This document shows positions 9,501 through 16,977 of a stretch of 64,000 nt of DNA, piece after piece. Made by a program: the position numbers and the translations under genes. Position 1 is the first letter of the stretch, and each line of letters begins with the position of its first letter. The notes beneath the pieces are model-generated. The model saw only the letters and a list, made by a program, of their open reading frames with translations. It did no database searches and was not told the DNA's origin. Origin of the DNA: Roseateles puraquae (GTDB lineage Bacteria; Pseudomonadota; Gammaproteobacteria; Burkholderiales; Burkholderiaceae_C); NCBI RefSeq assembly GCF_002205845.1, contig NZ_NISI01000006.1, positions 425,220 to 489,219 on the forward strand, given 5' to 3'.

Positions 9501-9659
9501 CTTGTCCTGCGCGATGGCCGGCACGGAGTTCTGCGGCACCGTCACGCTGCGGAACTGCACTTCCATCGGGCCGAGGCCCGCCGTCGCACGGGCCGCGCCC
9601 GCGCCGAACAGCCATGGCAGGCACAACAAGCCCAGGATCAGGAAGCGCATGCCGCGCAT
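6558..9659 (-). CDS. Periplasmic two-component-type propeller sensor with GGDEF output (diguanylate cyclase)
   Basis: A 1033-residue inner-membrane protein. It has a signal peptide (LILGLLCLPWLFGAGAARA) and about 650 residues of WxxT/GLWxG-style propeller repeats (Reg_prop-like; many 'DGRLWVG' units). A Y_Y_Y immunoglobulin-like domain follows (about 680-760), then one transmembrane helix (near 775-793), a short coiled linker and a GGDEF domain. The active site reads GGEEV and an I-site RETD lies five residues before it, so c-di-GMP synthesis with product inhibition is expected. Architecture resembles hybrid propeller sensors of polysaccharide users, with the histidine kinase replaced by a cyclase. 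The ligand is unknown. Confidence 0.9.
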   Translation of the reverse strand: MRGMRFLILGLLCLPWLFGAGAARATAGLGPMEVQFRSVTVPQNSVPAIAQDKAGFLWIATNKGVTRYDGYRLRPIELPGDTAARRSLGWVRAMAPGADGRLWIGTEFQGLVAYDPAHDRVEQHGSAQGSRGPHPGIRALAEGPDGAVWVGTLGSGLYRYDPASRQYQPQALRWHDQDETRVLALRVGRDGTVWAGHWRGLARRTQAGWQDVPLPGVPDGVPVQALAEDRTGRLWLGTQDGRLGVIEQAEVRWVQSLHMPINAVAEAPDGRLWVGAKVGLFWVNPASGEIEATLRRDPRRAMGLAGNDISGVLRDQSGAMWVSGYGLGVQRHLSHPALAVRGPDADPASPLAEPDVRAVLALKNGEVLAPTQTGQVVRLDGRPGRDLATLGVWPRERRTVVEILAEAQDGSLWMAAAGRLEHRSPQGRLLRDWPLDGGRAQQLLLRSDGSVWVGMQEGLYRLASSTAPALVRVGADGGAALHGGIYVLKTAPDGRLWVGGQPGLLREQAPGSGLLAPVPQAPDEALASPIVMGLLWGRDGRLWVDTPVSGLHRLKGWDGAGRARFERISERLGAEGVFGGNLHEDSQGRIWSQLYVYDPAADRLDSFGSAEGASFGSFWFFASTELPGGALLFGGSRGLLRVQPDAWRALPSDPPLVVSALRVNGQPHDQPHAWRDGIHLAPGKRTLSVEFAALDYADPSRLRYEYRLEGLDSQWTRVDASGRNPSFGPLHPGHYVLQVRATAHHSLWGTEQLDLPIELQPAWWETDAARVGAGLVVMAGLWGWMRWRTRSLRRREAELQALVDERTAELRELSLTDALTGLRNRRYLELRLDDDLRLCLRRFEGASESELEPRFGPAADLVLMLLDLDHFKRVNDLHGHAAGDAVLVQLAQRLRQVFRETDSLVRWGGEEVLVLVRETDRQDAADLAARVCAAVRDKPFDIGPGETVQVTVSIGFCAFPLDPRHPRLWDWRACLGLADSALYVAKAQGRDGFVGAVRASGLSPREAPTDPAAWSAEKRLQIASSRPLPSSGG

Positions 9660-9776
9660 CCTAAAGGTGACGGTTGACGACTTGCCCGGGTGGGCGTTAG
9701 GCGCGCGAAGGCTTGCGCGAACAACGCACGATCAACGCCCGAACGCCACAAGAACAGCCGCCGAAGCCGCGTCCCT

Positions 9777-9802
9777 CATCGGCGTCGTTCATCGGCGTCG
9801 TT
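9777..9802. repeat. Exact 13-bp tandem duplication
   Basis: CATCGGCGTCGTT occurs twice head-to-tail (9777-9789 and 9790-9802), ending on the stop codon of the ABC ATPase gene. It looks like a recent slippage duplication. No function is implied. Confidence 0.8.
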
Positions 9803-10485
9803 CAGCCCCCGGCGGCCAGCGCGTCCACGACCACGCGGCCGTCATGCAGGCGCAGGGTGCGCGAGGCCTGCGCCGCGTGTTCCAGCGAGTGGGTCACCAT
9901 GACCAGCGTGGTGCCCTCGGCGTTGAGTTCGCGCAGCAGCCGCATGACCTCGGCGCCATGGGCGCTGTCCAGGTTGCCGGTGGGCTCGTCGGCCAGCAGC
10001 AGGGCCGGTCGCGCGGCGATGGCGCGGGCAATCGCGACCCGCTGCTGCTGGCCGCCGCTGAGCTGGCTGGGACGGTGTGCGGCGCGGTGCGCCAGGCCAA
10101 GGCGCGCCATCACCTCGGCCACCCGCTCGCGCCGCGCGCGGCCGCCCAGCTCGCCGTATTCCAGCGCCAGCCCGATGTTCTCGGCCACGCTCAGGTCGTC
10201 GATCAGGTTGAAGCTCTGGAACACGAAGCCGATGCGGCCGCGGCGCAGCGTGTTGAGCTGCCGCTCGCCCCAGCCCGCCACGTTCTGGCCGTCGAACCAA
10301 TACTCCCCGGCCGACGGCGCATCCAGCAGGCCCAGGATGCCCAGCAGCGTCGACTTGCCGCAGCCTGAGGGCCCGGTGATGGCCAGGTACTCGCCGGCCT
10401 CGATGTCGAGGTCGATGCGGTCCAGCGCCGTGGTCTCGATGTCGCCGGTGCGGTAGGTCTTGGTCAGGTGGCGGAGTGTGAACAT
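9802..10485 (-). CDS. MacB/LolD-type ABC transporter ATPase
   Basis: A 227-residue nucleotide-binding subunit with Walker A GPSGCGKST, signature LSGGQQQRVAIARA, Walker B LLLADEPTGNLD and H-loop VMVTHS. The sequence style (IEAGEYLAITGPSGCGKST) is that of the MacB/LolD/FtsE class that powers mechanotransmission rather than substrate transport through the membrane. It is the last of three genes: large permease, membrane-fusion protein, ATPase, separated by 3 bp or overlapping. It presumably drives the FtsX-type permease 1.2 kb upstream. The stop codon lies within a small tandem repeat. Confidence 0.93.
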   Translation of the reverse strand: MFTLRHLTKTYRTGDIETTALDRIDLDIEAGEYLAITGPSGCGKSTLLGILGLLDAPSAGEYWFDGQNVAGWGERQLNTLRRGRIGFVFQSFNLIDDLSVAENIGLALEYGELGGRARRERVAEVMARLGLAHRAAHRPSQLSGGQQQRVAIARAIAARPALLLADEPTGNLDSAHGAEVMRLLRELNAEGTTLVMVTHSLEHAAQASRTLRLHDGRVVVDALAAGG

Positions 10486-10488
10486 GGC

Positions 10489-11754
10489 TCAGCGGAGTTG
10501 AAGGGTGGTGGCGCCGGCAAAGGCGCGGTAGGGAGAGACGATGACCTGATCGCCCGGCTGCAAGCCGCCAAGCACCTCGATGACCCCATCGGCGCGCCGG
10601 CCGAGCTGCACGGGGCGGCGGTGTGCCCGCTGGCCGTCGGGGTCCAGCACGAAGACCCAGGCGCCGCCGGTATCTGCGAAGAAGCCGGCGTCGGGCAGCA
10701 GCAGCGCCGGTGTGGCGTCGCCGAGCGTCAGCCGCAGGTCCAGGCCCTGGCCCACCTGCAGCGGCGGGGGTTCGGCCTCGAACACGAGCTCCAGCGCGAA
10801 CCGGCCGTCCTTGACCTGGGGATCGATGCGGCTCACGTGCAGCGCATGGCGCCGGCCTTCGAGGGGCAGTTCGGCGCGCAGGCCTTCGCGCACCCGGGCC
10901 AGGTGGAACTCGTCCAGGCTCATCAGCAGCTTGAAGCGGCCCAGGCTGTCGATGCGGGCCAGCCGGCTGCCGGTACGCACGCTCTCGCCCACCTGCAGCG
11001 CCATGCCGGTGAGCCGCCCGGCGACCGGGGCGCGCACCGACAAACCGTCGCTGGCCGCACGCATCGAGGCCAGCCGCCGGTCCAGGTCGGCCACGGCCCG
11101 CTGCATGGCGTCGACCGATTGCTCGCGGGTGCGCAGCTCCTCGCGGCCATCCGCCTGCAACTGGGCCAGCAGCCGCTCGGCCAGGACCAGACGGTCGGCC
11201 GACTCCTCCAGTGCGGCAGGCGACAAGAAGCCCGTGGCCGCGAGCGTGCGGTTGCGCTCATGCGCACGGCGGCTGCGCTCGACCTCGAAGCCGGCCTGCG
11301 TCACCTCCCGTCGCAACACGGCCTGCGCCTGGGCCAAGCCGCCGCGGAAGGTGGCGAGATTGGCCAGCTGCTGCGCGGCTTCGCTGGAACGCGCCATCAG
11401 CTCCTGCGCGCGCTGGCTGCTCGTCAGCACCACAAGCAGCTGCCCGGCCTCGACGCGCTCGCCGTCCTTCACCAGCACCTGCTCCACGCGGCCGTCCTCG
11501 CTGGCGTCCAGCAGCACCGATTGCAGCGGCTGCACGGTCGCGCGGCCCACCACGACGTCGCGGAAGGGGCCGTGGCGCAGGGTTGCGATCTCGATGTCCG
11601 CCCGCGCGACCGGTACGCCCCGCGGCCAGGCCCGGGCCAGCACCCCCAGGCCCATCAGCAGCGCAGCAACACCCAGCAGCAGCCGCCAGCCCCGCCGCGG
11701 CGCGGGCACGCGGCGGTCCATGCCGGCGCCGGAGAGCGCCGCGGTGTCAGTCAT
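10489..11754 (-). CDS. Periplasmic adaptor (membrane-fusion) protein, MacA/HlyD-like
   Basis: A 421-residue adaptor with a cytoplasmic N-terminus, one transmembrane anchor (LLLGVAALLMGLGVLARAW, about residues 23-42), a biotinyl-lipoyl half (GRVEQVLVKDGERVEAGQLL), a long helical hairpin (about 110-230) and beta-barrel and membrane-proximal domains (VRAPVAGRLTGMALQVGESV). It links the inner-membrane ABC permease to an outer-membrane channel, which is not encoded here. Its start overlaps the permease stop by eight bases. Confidence 0.88.
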   Translation of the reverse strand: MTDTAALSGAGMDRRVPAPRRGWRLLLGVAALLMGLGVLARAWPRGVPVARADIEIATLRHGPFRDVVVGRATVQPLQSVLLDASEDGRVEQVLVKDGERVEAGQLLVVLTSSQRAQELMARSSEAAQQLANLATFRGGLAQAQAVLRREVTQAGFEVERSRRAHERNRTLAATGFLSPAALEESADRLVLAERLLAQLQADGREELRTREQSVDAMQRAVADLDRRLASMRAASDGLSVRAPVAGRLTGMALQVGESVRTGSRLARIDSLGRFKLLMSLDEFHLARVREGLRAELPLEGRRHALHVSRIDPQVKDGRFALELVFEAEPPPLQVGQGLDLRLTLGDATPALLLPDAGFFADTGGAWVFVLDPDGQRAHRRPVQLGRRADGVIEVLGGLQPGDQVIVSPYRAFAGATTLQLR

Positions 11755-14221
11755 GCAGGGCCTTCAAGGGCCGCAGCGCCAGCGCTGCACGCAAGTGGCG
11801 CGCCACGGCGAGCAGGGTGACCACGCCGAGCAAGGCCACCGTCGCCAGCAGCACCCACAGCGACAACGGCCCCACGGGCGCACGTTCGACGAAGTCGGCC
11901 AGGTAGCGCTGGCTCAGCCAGGCAGCCAGGGGCAGCGCACCCAGGCAGGCGACGCCCAGCACGCCGGCAAACTCGCGCGCCAGCAGGCCGGCCACGGCCC
12001 CGGGCCCGGCCCCATGCAGCTTGCGCAGCACGATCTCCCGCTCGCGCCGGCGCAGCGTGTAGGCGGCCAGTGCGTAGATGCCGACGGCCGCCAGGCCCAG
12101 CGCCATCAGGCCGGCAACACCGATGATCCGCCCCAGGCGCGTGTCGTCGGCCACCGTTTGCAGCAGCATGTCGCGCAGGGGCAGGGCCTCCAGGGTCACG
12201 TCTGGGAAGGTCGTCTTGACGAGGGCCGTCAGCTGGCGCCGCGTGGCCTGCGGGTCGCGGCTGTGGACGCCGAGGGCGCCGGACTCCCGCTCGGCCAGCG
12301 GCGTGATGGCGTGCGGCTGCGGCGGGCTGCGCGGGCCTTCGAGCCGGATGTCGTCGATGACGGCCACGACGGTGACCGGCTTGCCGTCGCGGAAGTTGGG
12401 CGCCACCCCCAGCACCTGGCCGAGGGCCGCCTCGGGGCTGGCAAAGCCCAGCACGCGCACGGCACTGCGGTCCAGCACGATGGCGGGCAAGGCAGCCTCG
12501 GCCACATGGTCGGCCGACAGCTGCCCGGCGACGACACGCATGCCGTAGGCCTGCAGATAGCCGGGCGTGAAGTCCACGCCCGTGCGCAGGTTGACGGGGG
12601 TGCCGCCAGGGCCGCGGAACTCGGCATACCAGCTGGCGGCATCACGCCCCGGCACATCATCCGCAGCGCCGGCCGCGATGACCTCGGGCCAGCTGCGCAC
12701 CCGCGCCAGCAGCGACGTCACCTGCGCCGGCTGCGTCCACCAGGGCAGGTCGATGGCCACGCGGTCCTCCAGGTCGAAGCCGCGCGGCATCTCGCCCGCA
12801 TGACGCGCCTGCCACAGCACCGTCAGCGCCAGCGACGCAAACAGCGCGGCGGCCCCGAACTGCAGCGTCGTCATCACGCGGCGCAGCCAGCGGCTCGCTG
12901 CACCTTCGCTGTGACTGCGCCCCGCCAGCGATTCGGCCGGCCGCACGCGCAGCGCGATGCTCGTCAGCGGCAATGCACTGAGCGCCGCGATGGCGGTGCA
13001 CAGCAGGCCGGTCAGCAGCACCCCGGCCGGGCTGAGCACCGGCGCATGGAACTGGCGCTGCATGAGCACCTCGGCGGCGGGCGTGGCCCACCAGGCCAGC
13101 AGCAGGCCGAAAGCGCCGGCCAGACCCGCCACGAGCAGGGCCTCGGCAAAGAACTGCCACGCCAGCTGCCCCGCGCCGGCGCCCAGCGACTTGCGCAGGC
13201 CGATCTCGCGCTGACGGCGCAAGGTACGCACGCTCCACAGGTTGATGAAGTTGATGACGGCCAGCGCCAGCACGCCGGCCGCGGCAGCGGCCAGGCTGCC
13301 CAGCTGCAAGCGGCGCTGCGGGCTGCCCGCGCCATGCAGGCCGAGGTCTTTCACCGGCATGGCGCGCAGATAGGCGGCCTTGCCGCCGCCGCGCAGGAAG
13401 TCGGCCGGCAAGCCGGGGGGCAGCGGCTGCTGGTCCAGCAGGCGCTGACCCAGCACGCCCAGCTGCTCGGCGGTGGCGCCCGGCATCAGGCGGGCGAAGA
13501 GGCGGCCTCCCCCTTGGTACCAGGTGTCCGACAGCTTCAGGTAGGCCTTGGCTGCGGGCGCATGGAAGCCCGCCAGCGCATCGAAGACCAAGGTGCCGTT
13601 CTGGTTGGGCGTGGGCAGCACGGCCTTGACGGTCAGCGGGAACTGGCCGCCCGGCGAGCCGTCAGGCATGGGGGGCAGGGAGATCTTGAACGAGCGGCCC
13701 AGCGCCTGCTGTGTGCCGAACAGCTGCTCGGCCGATTGCGCCGTCAGCGCGACCCCCTCGGGCGTGGAGAGCGCCTCGCGCAGGTCCCCGGCCAGCGGCT
13801 GCAGGCCGAACAGGGCCTGCACGTCAGCATCCGCCAGCGCAATCTGCAGGCGCATGCTGCGCTGAACGCCCGGCGCCTCGCCGGCGTGGGCCGGCAGTTG
13901 GGTGTAGAGCACGCGGCTCATCGCCTCCACAGGCGCGCCGCTGTCGCGCAGCGCGGCATGCAGGGGCACGGCAGGCACGCGATCAAACCAGGCCGTGGTG
14001 ATGCCGCCCGGGCCGCGCACCCGCCACTCGAAGGTGACCAGGCGGTCCTGCTCGGGCAGATCGCCGTCGGGCCACAAGGTGTCCTGCAGCACGCTGGCCG
14101 TCAGCAACGTGAGCGCCAGACCCAGCGCCAGGCCGGCGATGACGAGGGCGGCCGGGCCGGGTTCGGCACGCAACTGGCGCCAGGCACTGCGCCAGGTGAT
14201 GGAGGTGGGGAGCGCGATCAT
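11747..14221 (-). CDS. Large FtsX-type ABC permease (two MacB/FtsX units)
   Basis: An 824-residue permease with two copies of the MacB periplasmic domain plus FtsX module. The first helix is near residue 22-45 (LVIAGLALGLALTLLTASVL), then a periplasmic domain. A helix block follows at about 330-440, where SVRTLRRQREIGLRKSLGAG is the typical FtsX turn. A second periplasmic domain comes next and then a C-terminal helix block (YTLRRREREIVLRKLHGAG). Together with the adaptor and ATPase it forms a MacAB-like export or envelope-stress machine. The ATG chosen gives the normal N-terminus (ITWRSAWRQLRAEPG). A sigma-54-type promoter ends about 12 bases before it, so the message may be nearly leaderless. 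Confidence 0.85.
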   Translation of the reverse strand: MIALPTSITWRSAWRQLRAEPGPAALVIAGLALGLALTLLTASVLQDTLWPDGDLPEQDRLVTFEWRVRGPGGITTAWFDRVPAVPLHAALRDSGAPVEAMSRVLYTQLPAHAGEAPGVQRSMRLQIALADADVQALFGLQPLAGDLREALSTPEGVALTAQSAEQLFGTQQALGRSFKISLPPMPDGSPGGQFPLTVKAVLPTPNQNGTLVFDALAGFHAPAAKAYLKLSDTWYQGGGRLFARLMPGATAEQLGVLGQRLLDQQPLPPGLPADFLRGGGKAAYLRAMPVKDLGLHGAGSPQRRLQLGSLAAAAAGVLALAVINFINLWSVRTLRRQREIGLRKSLGAGAGQLAWQFFAEALLVAGLAGAFGLLLAWWATPAAEVLMQRQFHAPVLSPAGVLLTGLLCTAIAALSALPLTSIALRVRPAESLAGRSHSEGAASRWLRRVMTTLQFGAAALFASLALTVLWQARHAGEMPRGFDLEDRVAIDLPWWTQPAQVTSLLARVRSWPEVIAAGAADDVPGRDAASWYAEFRGPGGTPVNLRTGVDFTPGYLQAYGMRVVAGQLSADHVAEAALPAIVLDRSAVRVLGFASPEAALGQVLGVAPNFRDGKPVTVVAVIDDIRLEGPRSPPQPHAITPLAERESGALGVHSRDPQATRRQLTALVKTTFPDVTLEALPLRDMLLQTVADDTRLGRIIGVAGLMALGLAAVGIYALAAYTLRRREREIVLRKLHGAGPGAVAGLLAREFAGVLGVACLGALPLAAWLSQRYLADFVERAPVGPLSLWVLLATVALLGVVTLLAVARHLRAALALRPLKALHD

Positions 14222-14232
14222 GGCGGTCGTTC

Positions 14233-14248
14233 TGCAAGACATGGGCCA
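14233..14248 (-). promoter_or_regulatory. Sigma-54 (-24/-12) promoter for the ABC operon
   Basis: Read on the minus strand, the site is TGGCCCATGTCTTGCA. It matches the consensus TGGCACG-N4-TTGCA at the TGGC and TTGCA blocks with exact spacing. The gene divergent to this operon encodes an NtrC-type sigma-54 activator, which makes the assignment coherent. The expected start site is at or within two bases of the permease ATG (14221). Confidence 0.75.
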
Positions 14249-14299
14249 GGGCGTGTGCCCAGGAAAAGGGTCGTGGCCGGCGGCCCAAGCGTTCGCGAT

Positions 14300-14328
14300 C
14301 GGACACCTGCACTGTCCGCTTCCGGACA
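14300..14328. promoter_or_regulatory. Candidate enhancer (UAS) for the NtrC-type activator
   Basis: There are three half-sites: CGGACA at 14300-14305, TGTCCG at 14313-14318 and CGGACA at 14323-14328. The last two form a perfect inverted repeat with a 4-base spacer, and the outer two are in direct repeat 23 bp apart. They lie 50-95 bp upstream of the sigma-54 promoter, the usual place for an activator site. Binding is inferred. Confidence 0.6.
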
Positions 14329-14374
14329 CCCGCTTGCCGCGGCCAGCAGGCGGCGCTTAGAGTCGCGCCCGCCC

Positions 14375-15673
14375 ATGACCCTGCTGATCCTCGACGACGA
14401 CCCCGACGTGGCCCTGGCCGCGCGGCTGGCCCTGCGCCGCCTGGGCCCGGTGGCGGTACGGCATGCGCCGGCCGAACTGCCCGCCGCCCTCGACACGCTG
14501 TCGCCCCAGGTGTTGCTGCTGGACATGAACTTCACGCCGGGCGCGAGTGACGGCGCCGCGGGCCTCGCCCTGCTGCGCGACGTGATGGCGCGGCCGCAGC
14601 CGCCCGCCGTCATCGTGATGACGGCCTATGCCGAGGTCGAGCTGGCGGTGCAGGCCCTGAAGGCCGGCGCGGTGGACTTCATCACCAAGCCCTGGGCGAA
14701 TGAACGGCTGCTGGCCAGCGTGGAGGCCGCGCTGGCGCGGCAGGCGCCCGTGCCGGGCGATGCCGATGGGCTGCTGGGCGAGTCGGCCACGATGCAGTCG
14801 CTTCGCGCGCAGATCGCCCAGGTGGGCGCGAGCGAGGCCAGCGTGCTGATCCTGGGTGAGAACGGCGTGGGCAAGGAGCTGGTGGCGCGCGCACTCCACC
14901 GCGCCTCGCCGCGCGCCGCCGGCCCGCTGCTGGCCGTGGACATGGGCAGCCTGCCGGAGACCCTGGTGGAGAGCGAGCTGTTCGGCCACCGGCGCGGCAG
15001 CTTCACCGATGCGCGCGAATCCCGACCCGGGCGCTTCGTCGCGGCAGCCGGTGGCACGCTGTTCCTGGACGAGATCGGCAACCTGCCCCTGGCCCAGCAG
15101 GCCAAGCTGCTGGCGGCGCTGGAGCGCCGCGAGGTGACGCCCCTGGGCAGCGACCGGCCGGTGCCGGTGGATGTGCGCGTGCTGGCCGCCACCAACGTGG
15201 CGGAGGCGGCGCTGTTCGATGCGCAGCGCTTCCGGCCCGACCTGCTCTACCGGCTCAACACCGTGGTGCTGCGGGTGCCACCGCTGCGCGAGCGTGGCGC
15301 GGCCGACATCGCGCTGCTGCTGCGGCATTACCTGGCGCACTTCGCCAAACGCCCGCTGGACCTGGGTGTCGAGGCGCTGGCCCGGCTGGTGGCCTACCCC
15401 TGGCCGGGCAATGTGCGCGAGTTGCGCCAGGCCTGCGAGCGCGCAGCACTGCTCGCGCGCGGCCCCGTGCTGAGCTGGGCTGACTTCGGCCGGCCAGACC
15501 ACCCGACCGCCGCTGATACACCGCCCGACACCGGCCTGGACCTGGCCCAGCGGGAACGCGAAGCGGTGCAGGCCGCGCTCGCCCAGGTGGGCGGCAACAT
15601 CAGCCAGGCCGCCAAGCTGCTGGGCGTGAGCCGCGCGGCGCTCTACCGCAAGCTCGACAAGCATGGCCTCTGA
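14375..15673 (+). CDS. NtrC-family sigma-54-dependent response regulator
   Basis: A 432-residue activator: receiver (residues 1-120; DDD pocket, phospho-Asp in LLLDMNF, Lys in FITKPW), sigma-54 AAA+ domain (about 135-360; Walker A GENGVGKE, Walker B GTLFLDEIGN, arginine finger region FRPDLLYRLN) and a Fis-type helix-turn-helix at the C-terminus (ISQAAKLLGVSRAALYRKL). The sigma-54 contact loop reads GSFTDA instead of GAFTGA, a variant also seen in other families of this class. It should activate the divergent ABC operon. It overlaps the kinase gene by 11 bases. Confidence 0.92.
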   Translation: MTLLILDDDPDVALAARLALRRLGPVAVRHAPAELPAALDTLSPQVLLLDMNFTPGASDGAAGLALLRDVMARPQPPAVIVMTAYAEVELAVQALKAGAVDFITKPWANERLLASVEAALARQAPVPGDADGLLGESATMQSLRAQIAQVGASEASVLILGENGVGKELVARALHRASPRAAGPLLAVDMGSLPETLVESELFGHRRGSFTDARESRPGRFVAAAGGTLFLDEIGNLPLAQQAKLLAALERREVTPLGSDRPVPVDVRVLAATNVAEAALFDAQRFRPDLLYRLNTVVLRVPPLRERGAADIALLLRHYLAHFAKRPLDLGVEALARLVAYPWPGNVRELRQACERAALLARGPVLSWADFGRPDHPTAADTPPDTGLDLAQREREAVQAALAQVGGNISQAAKLLGVSRAALYRKLDKHGL

Positions 15674-16850
15674 CCCGGGGCGCGACCGGCTGCAGGCCGC
15701 AACAGCCGCCCTGGCCCTGGCGGTGGCCGGTGTCGGCCTCGGCGCCTCGCTGGACGCCCCGCGGCTGCTGGTGGCCTGGGCGATGGCGGCAGGCCTGGCC
15801 GCTGCCTTCGGCTGGGCGGCGCTGGCTCGGCTGGCCCGGCTCGCCGCCCGCACGACGGCCCCGCTGCCCCCCGAACCCCTGCCCCGGCCGCCCCCCGAGC
15901 TCGACATCGCGCTGGAGCACGCACCGCTGGCGCTGTGGCGCCTGAGCCCGGGCCGCCCGCCGCTGGCCCTGAACGCCGCCGCCCGCCGCCTCGGCGCGCC
16001 AGGCCGCGCGGCCGAGCCCGAGGCCTTGCAGGCCTTGCTGAACCAAGCGGCCCCGGGCCGGCAGGTGGTGAGCCTGCCCACGGAGCACGGCGAGGAGCGG
16101 GCGGTGCTGGCCGTGTCAGCCCTGACGGTGCAGGGCGAAGCCTGGCGACTGGCGGCCGTGGCGCCGATCGAGTCGGAGCTGGCCACCGAGGCGCTCACCG
16201 CGTGGCGCCAGCTGGTGCAAGTGCTGACGCACGAGATCATGAATTCGCTGACGCCTATCGCTTCGCTGGCGGCCAGCGCGCCCGCCTTGCTGGAGGCTGG
16301 TGAGCACGAGGAATTGCAGGCCGCCCTTGCGGCGCTGGCCCGGCGGGCGTCGCACTTGCAGGCGTTCGTGGCCCGCTACCGCAGCGTCAGCCAGCCGCCG
16401 CCCCCACAGCTGGCGGACACCCCGTTGCTGCCTCTGCTGCAAGGCGTGCAGGACCTGCTGACCCCCGCATGGGCGCAGGCCGGCGGCGGGGTCGACCTGC
16501 GCGTGGAGCCGCCGTCGCTGGCACTGCGCACCGATGCGGCGCAGCTGGAGCAGGTGCTCATCAACCTCGCCCAGAACGCGCTGCAGGCCTGCGCCGGCCA
16601 GCCCGCGCCCCAGCTCAGCCTGGAGGCCCGCCTGAGCCGCGGCGGGCGGCTGCGGCTGACCGTGGCCGACAACGGGCCGGGCGTGCCGCCGGGGCTGGAG
16701 ACGCAGATCTTCACGCCCTTCTTCAGCACCCGCGAAGGCGGCAGCGGCGTGGGCCTGGCGGTGGTGCGACAGCTGGTGCACGGGCTCGGCGGCACCGTGC
16801 GTCATGCCCGCCGGCCGGGGGGCGGCGCCTGCTTCGTGCTGACGTTCTGA
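15663..16850 (+). CDS. NtrY-like sensor histidine kinase
   Basis: A 395-residue membrane kinase. Two N-terminal hydrophobic segments (about residues 10-65) are followed by a PAS-like region (ALEHAPLALWRLSPG), an H box (VLTHEIMNSLTPIASL) and an ATPase domain with N box (INLAQNALQA), G boxes (DNGPGVPPG; GGSGVGLAVVRQLV) and an F box (FTPFFST). No large periplasmic domain is present, so it probably senses the membrane or cytoplasm. It is the partner of the overlapping NtrC-type regulator. Confidence 0.9.
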   Translation: MASDPGRDRLQAATAALALAVAGVGLGASLDAPRLLVAWAMAAGLAAAFGWAALARLARLAARTTAPLPPEPLPRPPPELDIALEHAPLALWRLSPGRPPLALNAAARRLGAPGRAAEPEALQALLNQAAPGRQVVSLPTEHGEERAVLAVSALTVQGEAWRLAAVAPIESELATEALTAWRQLVQVLTHEIMNSLTPIASLAASAPALLEAGEHEELQAALAALARRASHLQAFVARYRSVSQPPPPQLADTPLLPLLQGVQDLLTPAWAQAGGGVDLRVEPPSLALRTDAAQLEQVLINLAQNALQACAGQPAPQLSLEARLSRGGRLRLTVADNGPGVPPGLETQIFTPFFSTREGGSGVGLAVVRQLVHGLGGTVRHARRPGGGACFVLTF

Positions 16851-16977
16851 CGCCACAGACAGCCTCGTGACGGGGTAAGCAGGTGCAACGACACCGCACC
16901 GCGTGACGGGATGCCGGCTTTTCTCCATAGTCCCAAGAAGCAGGGGGTGTTAGGCTGCCCGTTGTTACACGTTGGGG

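Noticed and set aside
14323..14337. A second sigma-54-like site on the plus strand (CGGACACCCGCTTGC)
   Set aside because: Only the GG and TTGC blocks match; it overlaps the candidate enhancer and the rest of the -24 element is poor.
10580..15673. A 1697-codon open frame on the plus strand across the ABC operon
   Set aside because: Its first two-thirds is antisense to the permease and adaptor genes, with low-complexity Arg/Gln/Ser translation caused by GC-rich codon bias. Only the last 432 codons (the NtrC-type regulator) are real.
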